Of a DNA stretch of 63,054 nt, positions 41,239 through 50,092 are shown piece after piece. Every line of letters begins with the position of its first letter. The first letter of the stretch is position 1. This DNA is from a virus, in IMG/VR virus record IMGVR_UViG_3300030108_005325, positions 1 to 63,054 of that record; one strand, written 5' to 3'. The notes below the pieces were generated by a model, which had not been told where the DNA came from, did not search any database, and saw only the letters and a list, made by a program, of their open reading frames with translations. Made by a program: the position numbers and the translations under genes.

Positions 41239-41649
41239 ATGGATAATAAAAACTCTGAAAATAAAATCGTAAACGTAGATGCAACTCCAGTTGACAAAGG
41301 TCAGTTGCAGAAAGTTGAGGATGTTGAGAAAGATTATTCATATACAAGAGGTCAATTATATTCATTGATTGAAAAGGGACAAGAAGCAATAAATGGGATT
41401 ATGGAACTTGCTGGTGAAAGTGCGAGTCCAAGAGCATATGAAGTTGCAGGACAATTAATCAAGTCGGTTGCAGATACAACTGATAAGTTAGTTGACTTGC
41501 AAAAGAAAGTCAAAGAATTAGATGAAGATTCGCCCAAAAGTCCAAATAGTGTTACTAACAATGCTCTGTTTGTAGGGTCTACATCAGAGTTGTCAAAGAT
41601 GCTCAAGAAGGGTTTTCTAAATAATAACGAGTCTAACGAAGCTAAATAA
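41239..41649 (+). CDS. gp16: Terminase small subunit gp16
   Basis: 136 residues (T4 164). The helical core G-Q-L-Y-S-L-I-E-K-G-Q-E-A-I-N-G, then S-P-R-A-Y-E-V-A-G-Q-L-I-K, matches the central ring-forming helices of gp16. Acidic ends. It regulates packaging initiation with gp17, but one gene is interposed here between 16 and 17. The TAA lies in CTAAATAA, which I do not count as a promoter because the next ATG is only 2 nt away. Confidence 0.88.
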   Translation: MDNKNSENKIVNVDATPVDKGQLQKVEDVEKDYSYTRGQLYSLIEKGQEAINGIMELAGESASPRAYEVAGQLIKSVADTTDKLVDLQKKVKELDEDSPKSPNSVTNNALFVGSTSELSKMLKKGFLNNNESNEAK

Positions 41650-41650
41650 T

Positions 41651-42214
41651 ATGAAGAAATGTAAACAAGGCTACTATTATTGTCACACTGATAAGAAGTG
41701 TAAGAAGATCCCTATGGGGTATCGGGTCGGTTATGGTGGTTATCTCAGGAGAGACAACGAAAAAAATGGCAATGGTAATGGCAACTCTAACGGAAGTTCT
41801 AACGGAAATGGGAGTAATGGGAATGGTTCTGGAAATGGTAACGGTGGCTCTGGTGGTAATGGTGGTGGTAATGGCTCAGGCGGGGGCGGAGTAGGAGAGA
41901 ACGTTGAAATCAGAACTGCAAATGGTGATTTATATGCAACTATCATTGACATAATGAGTAATGATCATATCAAACCAACTCTTGATTCAAATGGTGTATG
42001 GAATGGTAATAAAATTGTAGAAAAAAATGATGAGGATCATGAATATGAAATGATTCGCAGTCAGATGAAGACAACTAAAAAATCTGCTGATCGAATACAT
42101 AAGAAAGTCAAAAAAGGTGAAGGCAATATCAAAGCATGGGTTCAATCTAAAATTACAAAGGCAACTGATTACTTGGATGGAGTTGCTGATTACTTAGATA
42201 ATAAAGAAGAGTAG
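41651..42214 (+). CDS. Cys-containing protein with Gly/Asn-rich linker between terminase genes (187 aa)
   Basis: Three parts. The N-terminal C-K-Q-G-Y-Y-Y-C-H-T-D-K-K-C-K-K-I-P motif (residues about 4-21) is a small Cys/Lys module known from marine T4-like virion proteins. A ~45-residue Gly/Asn/Ser linker (about 38-81) follows. The helical C-terminus (I-K-A-W-V-Q-S-K-I-T-K-A-T-D-Y-L-D-G-V-A) completes it. Similar proteins sit between 16 and 17 in cyanophages. It is probably a packaged or head-associated protein. The linker is encoded by GGTAATGG-type codon repeats. Confidence 0.75.
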   Translation: MKKCKQGYYYCHTDKKCKKIPMGYRVGYGGYLRRDNEKNGNGNGNSNGSSNGNGSNGNGSGNGNGGSGGNGGGNGSGGGGVGENVEIRTANGDLYATIIDIMSNDHIKPTLDSNGVWNGNKIVEKNDEDHEYEMIRSQMKTTKKSADRIHKKVKKGEGNIKAWVQSKITKATDYLDGVADYLDNKEE

Positions 42215-42217
42215 ATT

Positions 42218-43864
42218 ATGGTTGATAATGTATATCTTGGCAATCCGAATCTAAAAAAAGCAAATACACCAATAGAATTCACTGAAGAAAATGTCATTGA
42301 ATTTATGAAGTGTAAGGAAGATCCTGTATATTTTGCAAAGAAATATATTAAAATTGTTTCTCTTGATGAGGGATTAGTTCCTTTCAATCTATACCCTTTC
42401 CAAGAAAAATTAGTACGTAACTTTCATGAAAACAGGTTTAATATCTGCAAGATGCCAAGACAGACTGGTAAATCTACTACTGTGGTATCTTATCTTTTAC
42501 ACTATGCGGTATTCAATGATAACGTTAATATAGGTATTCTTGCGAACAAAGCAAAGATTGCAATGGATCTACTTGGTAGATTGCAAACTGCATATGAGAA
42601 TTTACCAAGATGGATGCAGCAAGGTATCATTGCTTGGAACAAAGGTTCACTTGAATTAGAAAACGGTTCGAAGATATTGGCAGCATCTACATCTGCATCT
42701 GCTGTTCGTGGTATGTCATTCAACATATTATTCTTGGACGAATTTGCTTTCGTACCTAATCACGTTGCAGATGATTTCTTTGCATCTGTTTATCCTACAA
42801 TTTCATCTGGTACAAATACAAAAGTGATTATCGTATCCACTCCTCGTGGTATGAATCACTTTTATCGTATGTGGCATGATTCAGAAAAAGGTAAAAATGA
42901 ATATGTACCAACAGATGTTCACTGGTCAGAAGTACCAGGTCGTGATGATGAGTGGAAAGCACAAACAATTGCAAACACATCAGAGCAACAGTTTAAGGTT
43001 GAGTTTGAGTGTGAGTTCTTAGGTTCTGTCAATACTCTCATTAATCCTGCTGTATTGAGAAATATGGTATATGACAATCCAATCACAAAAAATGCAGGAC
43101 TTGACATATACGAAAAACCGGAAAAAGAACATAATTATATTGTCACTGTTGATGTTGCAAGAGGACTTGGAAACGACTATTCAGCATTTATTGTTTTTGA
43201 TGTCACTCAGTTTCCTTATAAAGTTGTTGCAAAGTACCGAAATAATGAAATCAAACCGATGCTTTTTCCAAATGTGATATTAGATGTGGCGAAAGGATAT
43301 AACAATGCATACTTATTGGTAGAGGTAAATGATATTGGAGATCAAGTTGCAAGTATACTTCAATATGATTTGGAGTATGAAAATTTATTGATGGCATCAA
43401 TGAGAGGTCGTGCAGGTCAGATAGTAGGTCAAGGATTTTCAGGAAAGAAAACACAACTGGGTGTAAGAACAACTGCTGCTGTGAAAAAACTTGGTTGTAG
43501 TAACTTAAAGACGATGATTGAGGATAATAAGTTGTTGACTTGTGATTATGAAATTATATCTGAATTAACAACATTTGCTCAGAAGCATAACTCATTTGAA
43601 GCAGAAGAGGGTTGTAATGATGACTTAGCAATGTGTCTTGTCATATTTGCTTGGTTAGTTGCACAAGAATATTTTAAAGAAATGACAGATAATGATATTC
43701 GAAAGAGAATATATGAGGAACAAAAGAATCAAATCGAACAAGACATGGCACCATTTGGTTTTATCGCAGATGGTTTCGACGATGAGTCTTTTGTTGACAA
43801 TGATGGCGAAAGATGGTACGCTGATGAATATGGTGATCGATCATATATGTGGGATTACATGTAA
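42218..43864 (+). CDS. gp17: Terminase large subunit gp17
   Basis: 548 residues (T4 610). ATPase: P-R-Q-T-G-K-S-T (80-87, Walker A) and I-L-F-L-D-E (170-175, Walker B plus catalytic Glu). I-V-S-T-P-R-G (205-211) is the coupling motif. Nuclease: V-D312-V-A-R-G, E369 in L-L-V-E-V-N, and D468/D469 in C-N-D-D-L-A-M line up with the three acidic residues of the RNase H-like fold. It pumps DNA through gp20 and cuts concatemers. Complete and apparently functional. Confidence 0.95.
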   Translation: MVDNVYLGNPNLKKANTPIEFTEENVIEFMKCKEDPVYFAKKYIKIVSLDEGLVPFNLYPFQEKLVRNFHENRFNICKMPRQTGKSTTVVSYLLHYAVFNDNVNIGILANKAKIAMDLLGRLQTAYENLPRWMQQGIIAWNKGSLELENGSKILAASTSASAVRGMSFNILFLDEFAFVPNHVADDFFASVYPTISSGTNTKVIIVSTPRGMNHFYRMWHDSEKGKNEYVPTDVHWSEVPGRDDEWKAQTIANTSEQQFKVEFECEFLGSVNTLINPAVLRNMVYDNPITKNAGLDIYEKPEKEHNYIVTVDVARGLGNDYSAFIVFDVTQFPYKVVAKYRNNEIKPMLFPNVILDVAKGYNNAYLLVEVNDIGDQVASILQYDLEYENLLMASMRGRAGQIVGQGFSGKKTQLGVRTTAAVKKLGCSNLKTMIEDNKLLTCDYEIISELTTFAQKHNSFEAEEGCNDDLAMCLVIFAWLVAQEYFKEMTDNDIRKRIYEEQKNQIEQDMAPFGFIADGFDDESFVDNDGERWYADEYGDRSYMWDYM

Positions 43865-43992
43865 TGAATTACAAAGAACAAATCAAAAATTTAGAGAAAG
43901 AAAATAAAAGTTTAAAAATGCAAGTTGACTTTTTGAAAGAGCAGTTGGCATATAAAACATTTGGAAAACCAAATATAAACGAAAAGACTTGA
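43864..43992 (+). CDS. Small coiled-coil protein (42 aa)
   Basis: TAATG overlap with gene 17 and TGATG overlap with the next gene. The first 30 residues are a heptad-patterned coiled coil (I-K-N-L-E-K-E-N-K-S-L-K-M-Q-V), followed by a short polar tail. Probably an assembly accessory protein. The evidence is tight spacing plus clear coiled-coil composition. Confidence 0.6.
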   Translation: MNYKEQIKNLEKENKSLKMQVDFLKEQLAYKTFGKPNINEKT

Positions 43993-44216
43993 TGGACTTA
44001 GATGATCAATTAAAATTAGATCATTTACTCTTCTCTGAAAGAAAGTGTAGAACTTGTGGTCAAGTTAAAGACTTAATCGCTGACTTTTACTTATCAAGAA
44101 AAAATAAATTATCATCACCATCTGCATATTCATATGAGTGTAAGACCTGTACGATTCAAAGAGTTATGAAGTCCAGAAGAAAAACAATAATTGAATGGGA
44201 ATATCCAGATTGGTAG
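43992..44216 (+). CDS. Small CxxC zinc-finger protein, HNH-associated type (74 aa)
   Basis: The ATG at 43992 overlaps the previous stop. An in-frame TTG just upstream is less likely. C-R-T-C-G-Q-V-K and Y-E-C-K-T-C form the two halves of a zinc site with K-x-x-x-D-F-Y between, as in the zinc domain that precedes HNH nucleases. No H-N-H residues follow, so it is either a stand-alone binding module or the relic of an HNH gene. Basic tail. Not in T4 at this place. Confidence 0.65.
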   Translation: MDLDDQLKLDHLLFSERKCRTCGQVKDLIADFYLSRKNKLSSPSAYSYECKTCTIQRVMKSRRKTIIEWEYPDW

Positions 44217-44252
44217 TTCGTGCATTGTTTCCCCAATGAAAATACCCTTTTG

Positions 44253-44260
44253 AATAAATA
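44253..44260 (+). promoter_or_regulatory. Late promoter for gene 18
   Basis: AATAAATA 30 nt before the gp18 ATG in a 74-nt intergenic gap, with no competing -35/-10 pair. Confidence 0.55.
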
Positions 44261-44290
44261 TTTTCAGAACAAAAAATGACGGAGTAAGGG

Positions 44291-46573
44291 ATGGCATTAA
44301 ATTTAGCATCTCCTGGTATTCTCATAAGGGAAGTCGATTTAACCATTGGTAGAATCGATGGATCGACAGGTAAAATTGGTGGCATAGTAGGACCATTTGA
44401 AAAAGGACCTGTTGGTGATCCCGTGACGATTACTGGTGAAAATGAGTATGTTGATCAGTTTGGAAGACCATTTAACACAGACAAACAATACGAAACTTGG
44501 ATGGTAGGATCATCTTACCTATCATATGGTGGAGTATTGAGTGTAATCAGAGCAGACGACACTAATTTGAAGAATGGTTTCTCCGGTACAGCATTAAACT
44601 TAAAGATTAAGAGCACAGATCATTATAAAGAGTTAGGATACGATGAAAACACAATATCAAACGTAACTGTTGCTGGTCGAAATCCAGGAACATGGACAAA
44701 TGATATTCGAGTTGCAATCATTGATAATAAAGCAGACCAAATACTAAACTTTGATGTGTCTTCATTTAACTCTGCAATCAGTGGAGCAGGTACAACAACA
44801 ATTAGAGTTGGTACAGCGGTAACACAAAAAGTTCCAAGTTTAACTGTACAACAAGTTGGCGCAGGTTTAACTGAGTATCTTGATGGACACTTTAAGGGAG
44901 TTGTTACTCAAGTAAATCCAACAAATATAGAGGTAAAATTCTTAAGTCATGTATCTGCGGCAGGAACTGAGTTTCCAAAAGATTTTGATAGCACATTTAA
45001 ATTTAGAGCAGCAGGTTCTACTGGTTATGGATCAAGTAGTATCTTAACAACAGATGGTGGTGGTTTAAGTTTTACAGGTATTAATACACTATCTTCAGCG
45101 GTGGGTGTAGGTACAACAGCTGCAGCTGCAACAGTTCAAGATTGGTTTGACAACCAGACATTAGCAATTTCAACTTCGACTTCTGGTGGCACAACATCTC
45201 TAAGTACAATTAAGTGGAATACAGTTGCTGACAAACCAGGTACGTCAGACTATGCCGCTGCAAGAGGTAGTCGTTTTGATGAAGTTCATGTCGTTGTAAT
45301 TGATGCAAAAGGAACAATTACTGGTAATGCTGGAACAATTCTTGAGAAACATCTAAATCTTTCAAAAGCAAAAGATGCCGAGTTCTCAGTGGGTTCACCA
45401 TCATACTGGAGAAAATATCTTTATAATACTTCAGAGTATATCTTTGGAGGAGGTGGTGCTGGAATTGGCACACTCGCAACTGGATTCGCACCAGGCACAA
45501 CAGCAACACCATTTGCAGATGGTGGATGGGATCAGGATGCTGAAGGAATTATTTTCAATAGTTCAGGAAAGCAAGACTTAGTATTATCAGGTGGTTTAAA
45601 CTACGGTGGTAAAACTGATCTAACAACAACCGGTGCATTAGATTCAGGACTTGATGATCTAATCGGTGGTTATGGAGAGTTTGAAAATGACACAACAGTT
45701 GATGTAGACTTCTTATTGATGGGTTCTGGAAAGTATGGTCAGGATCGTACAAGAGCACTTGCTGAAAAATTAATTTCAGTTGCCGAACTCAGAAAGGATG
45801 CAGTTGCATTCATATCACCATCAAGAGATCGTATCATATCAGACACAACTGATGATACAGCAGTCACAATTTACAGCGATTCAACAATAACTGACAATGT
45901 TGTTGAGTTTTATGACACAATAAGTTCAACTACCTTCGCAGTATTTGACAGTGGGTACAAATACATGTATGATAGATTTAATAATACCTTCAGATATATT
46001 CCACTTAATGGAGATATCGCTGGAGCATGTGCAAGAACTGACATTAATGACTTCCCTTGGTTCTCACCAGCGGGTACAGACAGAGGTGCAATTCTAAACG
46101 CAGTTAAATTACCATACAATCCTACTAAAATACAGAGAGATAAACTTTATTCAAGTCGAATAAATCCAGTTATCTTCTCACCTGGTGCAGGAATTGTATT
46201 ATTCGGTGATAAAACTGGATTTGCAAAAGCATCAGCATTTGATCGTATTAATGTACGTAGATTATTCATCTATCTTGAAGATGGTATCTCTGCTGCAGCG
46301 AAAGATCAATTATTCGAATTTAACGATGAAATCACAAGGGCAAACTTTGTGAACATTGTTGAACCTTTCCTACGTGACGTTCAGTCCAAGAGAGGTATTC
46401 AAGATTATGTCGTTATTTGCGATGAAACAAATAACACTGCTGCTGTTATAGATAACAATGAATTCATAGCAGACATCTTTGTTAAACCTGCAAGATCAAT
46501 CAACTTTATTGGTCTTACATTCATCGCCACAAGAACTGGCGTATCATTTGAAGAAGTGATCGGTTCCGTTTAA
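44291..46573 (+). CDS. gp18: Tail sheath protein gp18
   Basis: 760 residues (T4 659). The N-terminus S-P-G-I-L-I-R-E-V-D-L-T and G-P-F-E-K-G-P-V are sheath signatures. The C-terminal region (R-R-L-F-I-Y-L-E-D-G, I-Q-D-Y-V-V-I-C-D-E-T-N-N, I-N-F-I-G-L-T-F-I) forms the conserved contractile core. The extra length is in the middle, the outward-facing protease-sensitive domains in T4. It contracts to drive the tube through the host envelope. Confidence 0.94.
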   Translation: MALNLASPGILIREVDLTIGRIDGSTGKIGGIVGPFEKGPVGDPVTITGENEYVDQFGRPFNTDKQYETWMVGSSYLSYGGVLSVIRADDTNLKNGFSGTALNLKIKSTDHYKELGYDENTISNVTVAGRNPGTWTNDIRVAIIDNKADQILNFDVSSFNSAISGAGTTTIRVGTAVTQKVPSLTVQQVGAGLTEYLDGHFKGVVTQVNPTNIEVKFLSHVSAAGTEFPKDFDSTFKFRAAGSTGYGSSSILTTDGGGLSFTGINTLSSAVGVGTTAAAATVQDWFDNQTLAISTSTSGGTTSLSTIKWNTVADKPGTSDYAAARGSRFDEVHVVVIDAKGTITGNAGTILEKHLNLSKAKDAEFSVGSPSYWRKYLYNTSEYIFGGGGAGIGTLATGFAPGTTATPFADGGWDQDAEGIIFNSSGKQDLVLSGGLNYGGKTDLTTTGALDSGLDDLIGGYGEFENDTTVDVDFLLMGSGKYGQDRTRALAEKLISVAELRKDAVAFISPSRDRIISDTTDDTAVTIYSDSTITDNVVEFYDTISSTTFAVFDSGYKYMYDRFNNTFRYIPLNGDIAGACARTDINDFPWFSPAGTDRGAILNAVKLPYNPTKIQRDKLYSSRINPVIFSPGAGIVLFGDKTGFAKASAFDRINVRRLFIYLEDGISAAAKDQLFEFNDEITRANFVNIVEPFLRDVQSKRGIQDYVVICDETNNTAAVIDNNEFIADIFVKPARSINFIGLTFIATRTGVSFEEVIGSV

Positions 46574-46593
46574 TAAAGTAGAGGTTTTCAATT

Positions 46594-47187
46594 ATGCCAT
46601 CCCGTCAACAAATTAACAATATTCCTTTAAGGAAGATTAGTGATTTTAAAAGTAAATTAACTGGTGGAGGTGCTAGACCGAATCTCTTTGAGGTTGAGTT
46701 AGCATTCCCAGATGCAGTTGCAATCAACAATGATGTTTTACAGAAAGCAAGATTTCTTGTAAAAGCAGCTGCTCTACCAGCATCAACCATTGCTCCAGTC
46801 GAAATACCATTCAGAGGTCGTATTTTAAAAGTAGCAGGTGATAGGACATTCGAAACATGGACTATTACAGTTATCAACGATACAGACTTTGTAATAAGAT
46901 CTGCAATGGAAAAATGGATGAATGTTATTAACAAGTTAGAAGATGCCACAGGATTAACTGATCCAGATGCTTATCATAAAGATGCATTTGTTCATCAGTT
47001 AGATCGTGACGGTTCGATACTACGTTCATACAAATTCTGGGACATTTTCCCAACCAATATTTCAACAATTGACCTAAGTTACGAAACAACAGATACGATT
47101 GAAGAATTTACCGTAGAGATGCAAGTTCACTGGTGGGAAGCCTTCAAGGGAACTAGTTCTTCTGCTGGTGGTGAAAATATCAGATAA
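46594..47187 (+). CDS. gp19: Tail tube protein gp19
   Basis: 197 residues (T4 163). The gp19 core is visible: R-P-N-L-F-E-V-E-L, then A-A-A-L-P-A-S-T-I, P-F-R-G-R-I-L-K-V-A-G-D-R, and W-M-N-V-I-N. Hexameric rings of gp19 line the tail. It follows gp18 with a 20-nt gap, as in T4. Its stop codon overlaps the late promoter of gene 20. Confidence 0.92.
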   Translation: MPSRQQINNIPLRKISDFKSKLTGGGARPNLFEVELAFPDAVAINNDVLQKARFLVKAAALPASTIAPVEIPFRGRILKVAGDRTFETWTITVINDTDFVIRSAMEKWMNVINKLEDATGLTDPDAYHKDAFVHQLDRDGSILRSYKFWDIFPTNISTIDLSYETTDTIEEFTVEMQVHWWEAFKGTSSSAGGENIR

Positions 47188-47190
47188 ATA
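47183..47190 (+). promoter_or_regulatory. Late promoter for gene 20
   Basis: GATAAATA, overlapping the gene 19 stop, 24 nt before the portal ATG. Its neighbours ATAAAATAA and TTATAATATGG are AT-rich as well. Confidence 0.6.
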
Positions 47191-47214
47191 ATAAAATAAC
47201 AGTTAAATTATAAT

Positions 47215-48873
47215 ATGGCAAGACTTTTTGGGTTCTCCGTTGATGATAAAGAAAAGACACCGCCCTCGGTAGTCTCACCCGTTCCTCAAAATAATGAGGA
47301 CGGGTCTGACTATTATATACAGAGTGGTTTTTATGGTCAATACGTTGACATCGAAGGTGTTTATAAAAACGAGCACGACTTAATCAGAAGATATAGAGAG
47401 ATGGCAAATCACCCTGAGTGTGATAGTGCCATAGAAGATGTTGTCAATGAAGCGATTGTAAGTGATCTTTACGATTCACCTGTTGAAATTGAATTGTCAA
47501 ATTTAAATGCAAGTGATAAACTCAAAAGTTTGGTAAGACAAGAATTTAAGAATATAAAAGAGATATTAGATTTTGATCGAAAGGCACATGAAATATTCCG
47601 TAACTGGTATGTTGATGGTAAATTAGCATACTTAAAAGTTATCGATCAGAAAAAACCTGAGGAAGGTTTGAAAGATATTCGTTATATTGATTCACTGAAG
47701 ATAAGATATATTCGTAAAGAGAAAAAAGATAAGGGTGATCCTTATGTAAAAATAAATTCAAGACAAGATGAAGCGAATGTAATTACACCTGAACTGGAAG
47801 AATATTACATTTACACTCCTGCACCTAACTATCCAACGACAATGATGTCAAGTGCAGGTGGTAATAAAGGTATTAAAATTGCAAAAGATGCAGTCACTTA
47901 TTGCACATCAGGATTAATTGATCGTAATCGTGGAAACGTTTTGTCTTATATGCATAAGGCAATTAAGGCATTAAATCAATTAAGAATGATTGAAGATAGT
48001 CTTGTAATCTATCGTTTATCAAGAGCACCAGAAAGAAGAATTTTCTATATTGATGTTGGAAATTTGCCAAAAATAAAAGCGGAACAATATCTCAAAGAGG
48101 TGATGAATCGCTATCGTAATAAGTTAGTTTACAACGCACAAACTGGTGAAGTTCGTGATGATCGTAAATTTATGAGTATGATGGAGGATTTTTGGTTACC
48201 AAGAAGAGAGGGTGGTCGTGGAACTGAGATTACAACTCTGCCAGGTGGACAAAATCTTGGTGAGTTATCAGATATTGAATACTTCCAGAAAAAATTATAT
48301 CGTGCATTAAATGTTCCTGAGTCACGTATCGCATCTGATGGTGGATTTAACTTAGGAAGATCATCTGAAATCTTGAGAGATGAACTTAAGTTTACAAAGT
48401 TTGTTGGACGTTTAAGAAAAAGATTTGCTCAGATGTTCAATGATCTATTGAAGACTCAACTCATTCTAAAAAATATTGTAACACCAGAAGATTGGGAAAA
48501 AATGAGAGAGCATATTCAATATGATTTCTTATATGATAATCAATTCTCAGAACTCAAAGAATCTGAACTGATGAATGAAAGGTTGGCAACACTTGCAACA
48601 ATCGAACCATACATTGGTAAATACTATTCAAATGACTACGTAAGAAGAAAAATATTACGTCAAACTGATAGTGAGATTTTAGAAATTGATGAGCAAATTG
48701 AACAGGAAATTAAAGATGGAATTATACCTGATCCAGAAGCAGTTGATCCAATTACCGGAGAACCATTGCCACAAGGTGATTTAGGCGATATTCCACAAGA
48801 ACCAGATTTAGAAAAAGACGCTGCAGTAACTGATGCTCAACTTGCCAAAGATACTAAATCTATGGAGATATAA
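47215..48873 (+). CDS. gp20: Portal vertex protein gp20
   Basis: 552 residues (T4 524). It shows the T4-type portal segments Y-R-E-M-A-N-H-P-E-C-D-S-A-I and D-S-L-V-I-Y-R-L-S-R-A-P-E-R-R. Further segments are D-F-W-L-P-R-R-E-G-G-R-G-T-E and R-A-L-N-V-P-E-S-R-I, a region commonly used for cyanomyovirus diversity surveys. The dodecameric portal nucleates the prohead and is the channel for packaging. Acidic C-terminal tail. Confidence 0.95.
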   Translation: MARLFGFSVDDKEKTPPSVVSPVPQNNEDGSDYYIQSGFYGQYVDIEGVYKNEHDLIRRYREMANHPECDSAIEDVVNEAIVSDLYDSPVEIELSNLNASDKLKSLVRQEFKNIKEILDFDRKAHEIFRNWYVDGKLAYLKVIDQKKPEEGLKDIRYIDSLKIRYIRKEKKDKGDPYVKINSRQDEANVITPELEEYYIYTPAPNYPTTMMSSAGGNKGIKIAKDAVTYCTSGLIDRNRGNVLSYMHKAIKALNQLRMIEDSLVIYRLSRAPERRIFYIDVGNLPKIKAEQYLKEVMNRYRNKLVYNAQTGEVRDDRKFMSMMEDFWLPRREGGRGTEITTLPGGQNLGELSDIEYFQKKLYRALNVPESRIASDGGFNLGRSSEILRDELKFTKFVGRLRKRFAQMFNDLLKTQLILKNIVTPEDWEKMREHIQYDFLYDNQFSELKESELMNERLATLATIEPYIGKYYSNDYVRRKILRQTDSEILEIDEQIEQEIKDGIIPDPEAVDPITGEPLPQGDLGDIPQEPDLEKDAAVTDAQLAKDTKSMEI

Positions 48874-48876
48874 ATA
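48869..48876 (+). promoter_or_regulatory. Late promoter for the prohead-core genes
   Basis: A perfect TATAAATA overlapping the gene 20 stop, 24 nt before the gp67-like ATG. Confidence 0.65.
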
Positions 48877-48900
48877 ATTTATAACATTATATTAGTTTAA

Positions 48901-49095
48901 ATGGAAGAAATTGTAGATTTGATAGTCACTGACTCATCTCCGAATGATATTAGTGATAAAATTAAAGATGTATTATTAGCAAAATCTGCTGAAAGAATTG
49001 AAGCAGAACGTTCTAATGTGGGTGCATCAATGTTTGATGATAGTGAAGTTGACGAAGTTGAACCTGAAGAAACACCTGAGGAACCAGAAGAATGA
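48901..49095 (+). CDS. gp67: Prohead core protein gp67-like (64 aa)
   Basis: Small, very acidic protein (T4 gp67: 80 residues) located between 20 and 21 as in T4. N-terminal helix (V-D-L-I-V-T-D-S-S-P-N-D-I) and a Glu/Pro-rich acidic tail. The assignment rests on position and composition, as sequence identity across this family is low. It would be packed in the scaffolding core and removed by gp21. ATGA overlap with the next gene. Confidence 0.7.
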   Translation: MEEIVDLIVTDSSPNDISDKIKDVLLAKSAERIEAERSNVGASMFDDSEVDEVEPEETPEEPEE

Positions 49096-49367
49096 CAAGA
49101 ATTCTTGTAAAAGGAACACAAATAACCGTGCCAAATACAGTTGGTAGTGCGACTAGTTTTAGTGAAGCGACAGTTGTTCGTTTGGCAAACCCATCTGACA
49201 ACGACAGAATAGTTTCAGTTCACGAAAATAGAAGTGGAATATCCACTATTGGAAGTTTCACTATATTAGCGAATACCACAGAATTGTTAGAAAAAAATCA
49301 TACAGATGTTGTTTTCGTAAATGCAGGAACTGATGTATTAGGTGCAAAAGTAGGATTTACCAATTAG
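49092..49367 (+). CDS. Putative head-associated beta protein (91 aa)
   Basis: It occupies the place of T4 gene 68 but looks different: beta-rich, with I-L-V-K-G-T-Q-I-T-V-P-N, V-V-R-L-A-N-P-S and H-T-D-V-V-F-V-N-A-G. The single-domain strand pattern suits a capsid decoration or small structural protein. I do not recognise a named family. 4-nt gap to the protease gene. Confidence 0.65.
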   Translation: MTRILVKGTQITVPNTVGSATSFSEATVVRLANPSDNDRIVSVHENRSGISTIGSFTILANTTELLEKNHTDVVFVNAGTDVLGAKVGFTN

Positions 49368-49371
49368 AAAG

Positions 49372-50022
49372 ATGAAACTTATCACAGAAGAAATTTCAAG
49401 CGTTAAATTTATCACCGAAGGAAAAGGTGCTAAAAAGAAAATGTATATTGAGGGTGTTTTCTTACAAGGTGACATCAAAAATCGTAATGGTAGAATGTAT
49501 CCAGTAAATACTCTTGCAAAAGAGGTTGGTAGATACAATGAATCTTTTGTTCAGAAAGGTCGCGCTCTTGGTGAACTGGGACATCCGGAAGGACCAACAG
49601 TTAACTTAGATCGTGTATCACATAAAATTACATCACTTCGTCAAGAGGGGAATAATTTTATTGGTAAGGCACAACTTTTAGAAACTCCAATGGGTAAGAT
49701 TGCAAAATCTCTTATCGCCGAAGGTGTAACACTTGGAGTATCTTCTCGTGGTGTCGGATCACTTAGAGAAGACAACAAAGGATGCAAAGTTGTAGGTGAA
49801 GATTTCATGTTAGCAACTGCTGCAGATATTGTTGCAGATCCTTCTGCTCCTGATGCTTTTGTATCTGGAATTATGGAAGGAAAAGAGTGGGTTTGGGAAG
49901 GAGGAATTCTTCGTGAACAACTCGCACAAAAGACTGAGAAGCGTATTAATACACTCGTTGATCAGAAAGCACTTGAAGAGCATAAACTAAATCTTTTTAA
50001 CGATTTTTTATTAAATCTTTAA
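49372..50022 (+). CDS. gp21: Prohead core protease gp21
   Basis: 216 residues (T4 212). Herpesvirus-like serine protease fold. H71 in L-G-H-P-E and S124/S125 in L-G-V-S-S-R-G fit the His and Ser of the catalytic centre. M-Y-I-E-G-V-F-L-Q and R-N-G-R-M-Y-P are also conserved. It cleaves scaffold and capsid proteins after [LI]-x-E before packaging. Between core and scaffold genes, as in T4. Confidence 0.93.
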   Translation: MKLITEEISSVKFITEGKGAKKKMYIEGVFLQGDIKNRNGRMYPVNTLAKEVGRYNESFVQKGRALGELGHPEGPTVNLDRVSHKITSLRQEGNNFIGKAQLLETPMGKIAKSLIAEGVTLGVSSRGVGSLREDNKGCKVVGEDFMLATAADIVADPSAPDAFVSGIMEGKEWVWEGGILREQLAQKTEKRINTLVDQKALEEHKLNLFNDFLLNL

Positions 50023-50026
50023 GTTC

Positions 50027-50034
50027 TATAAATA
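50027..50034 (+). promoter_or_regulatory. Late promoter for gene 22
   Basis: A perfect TATAAATA just after the gene 21 stop. The spacing to the ATG (58 nt) is longer than for the others, leaving a leader of about 50 nt that contains AACCGTCCGTTGGGAAC. Confidence 0.6.
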
Positions 50035-50092
50035 ATATTAGTTTTTATAACTAAAAATAAACAAACCGTCCGTTGGGAACAATTTAGACAAA

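Noticed and set aside
41642-41648. CTAAATA as a late promoter before the gene at 41651
   Set aside because: It is formed by the last codons and stop of gene 16 and is only 2 nt from the next start codon, too close to act for it.
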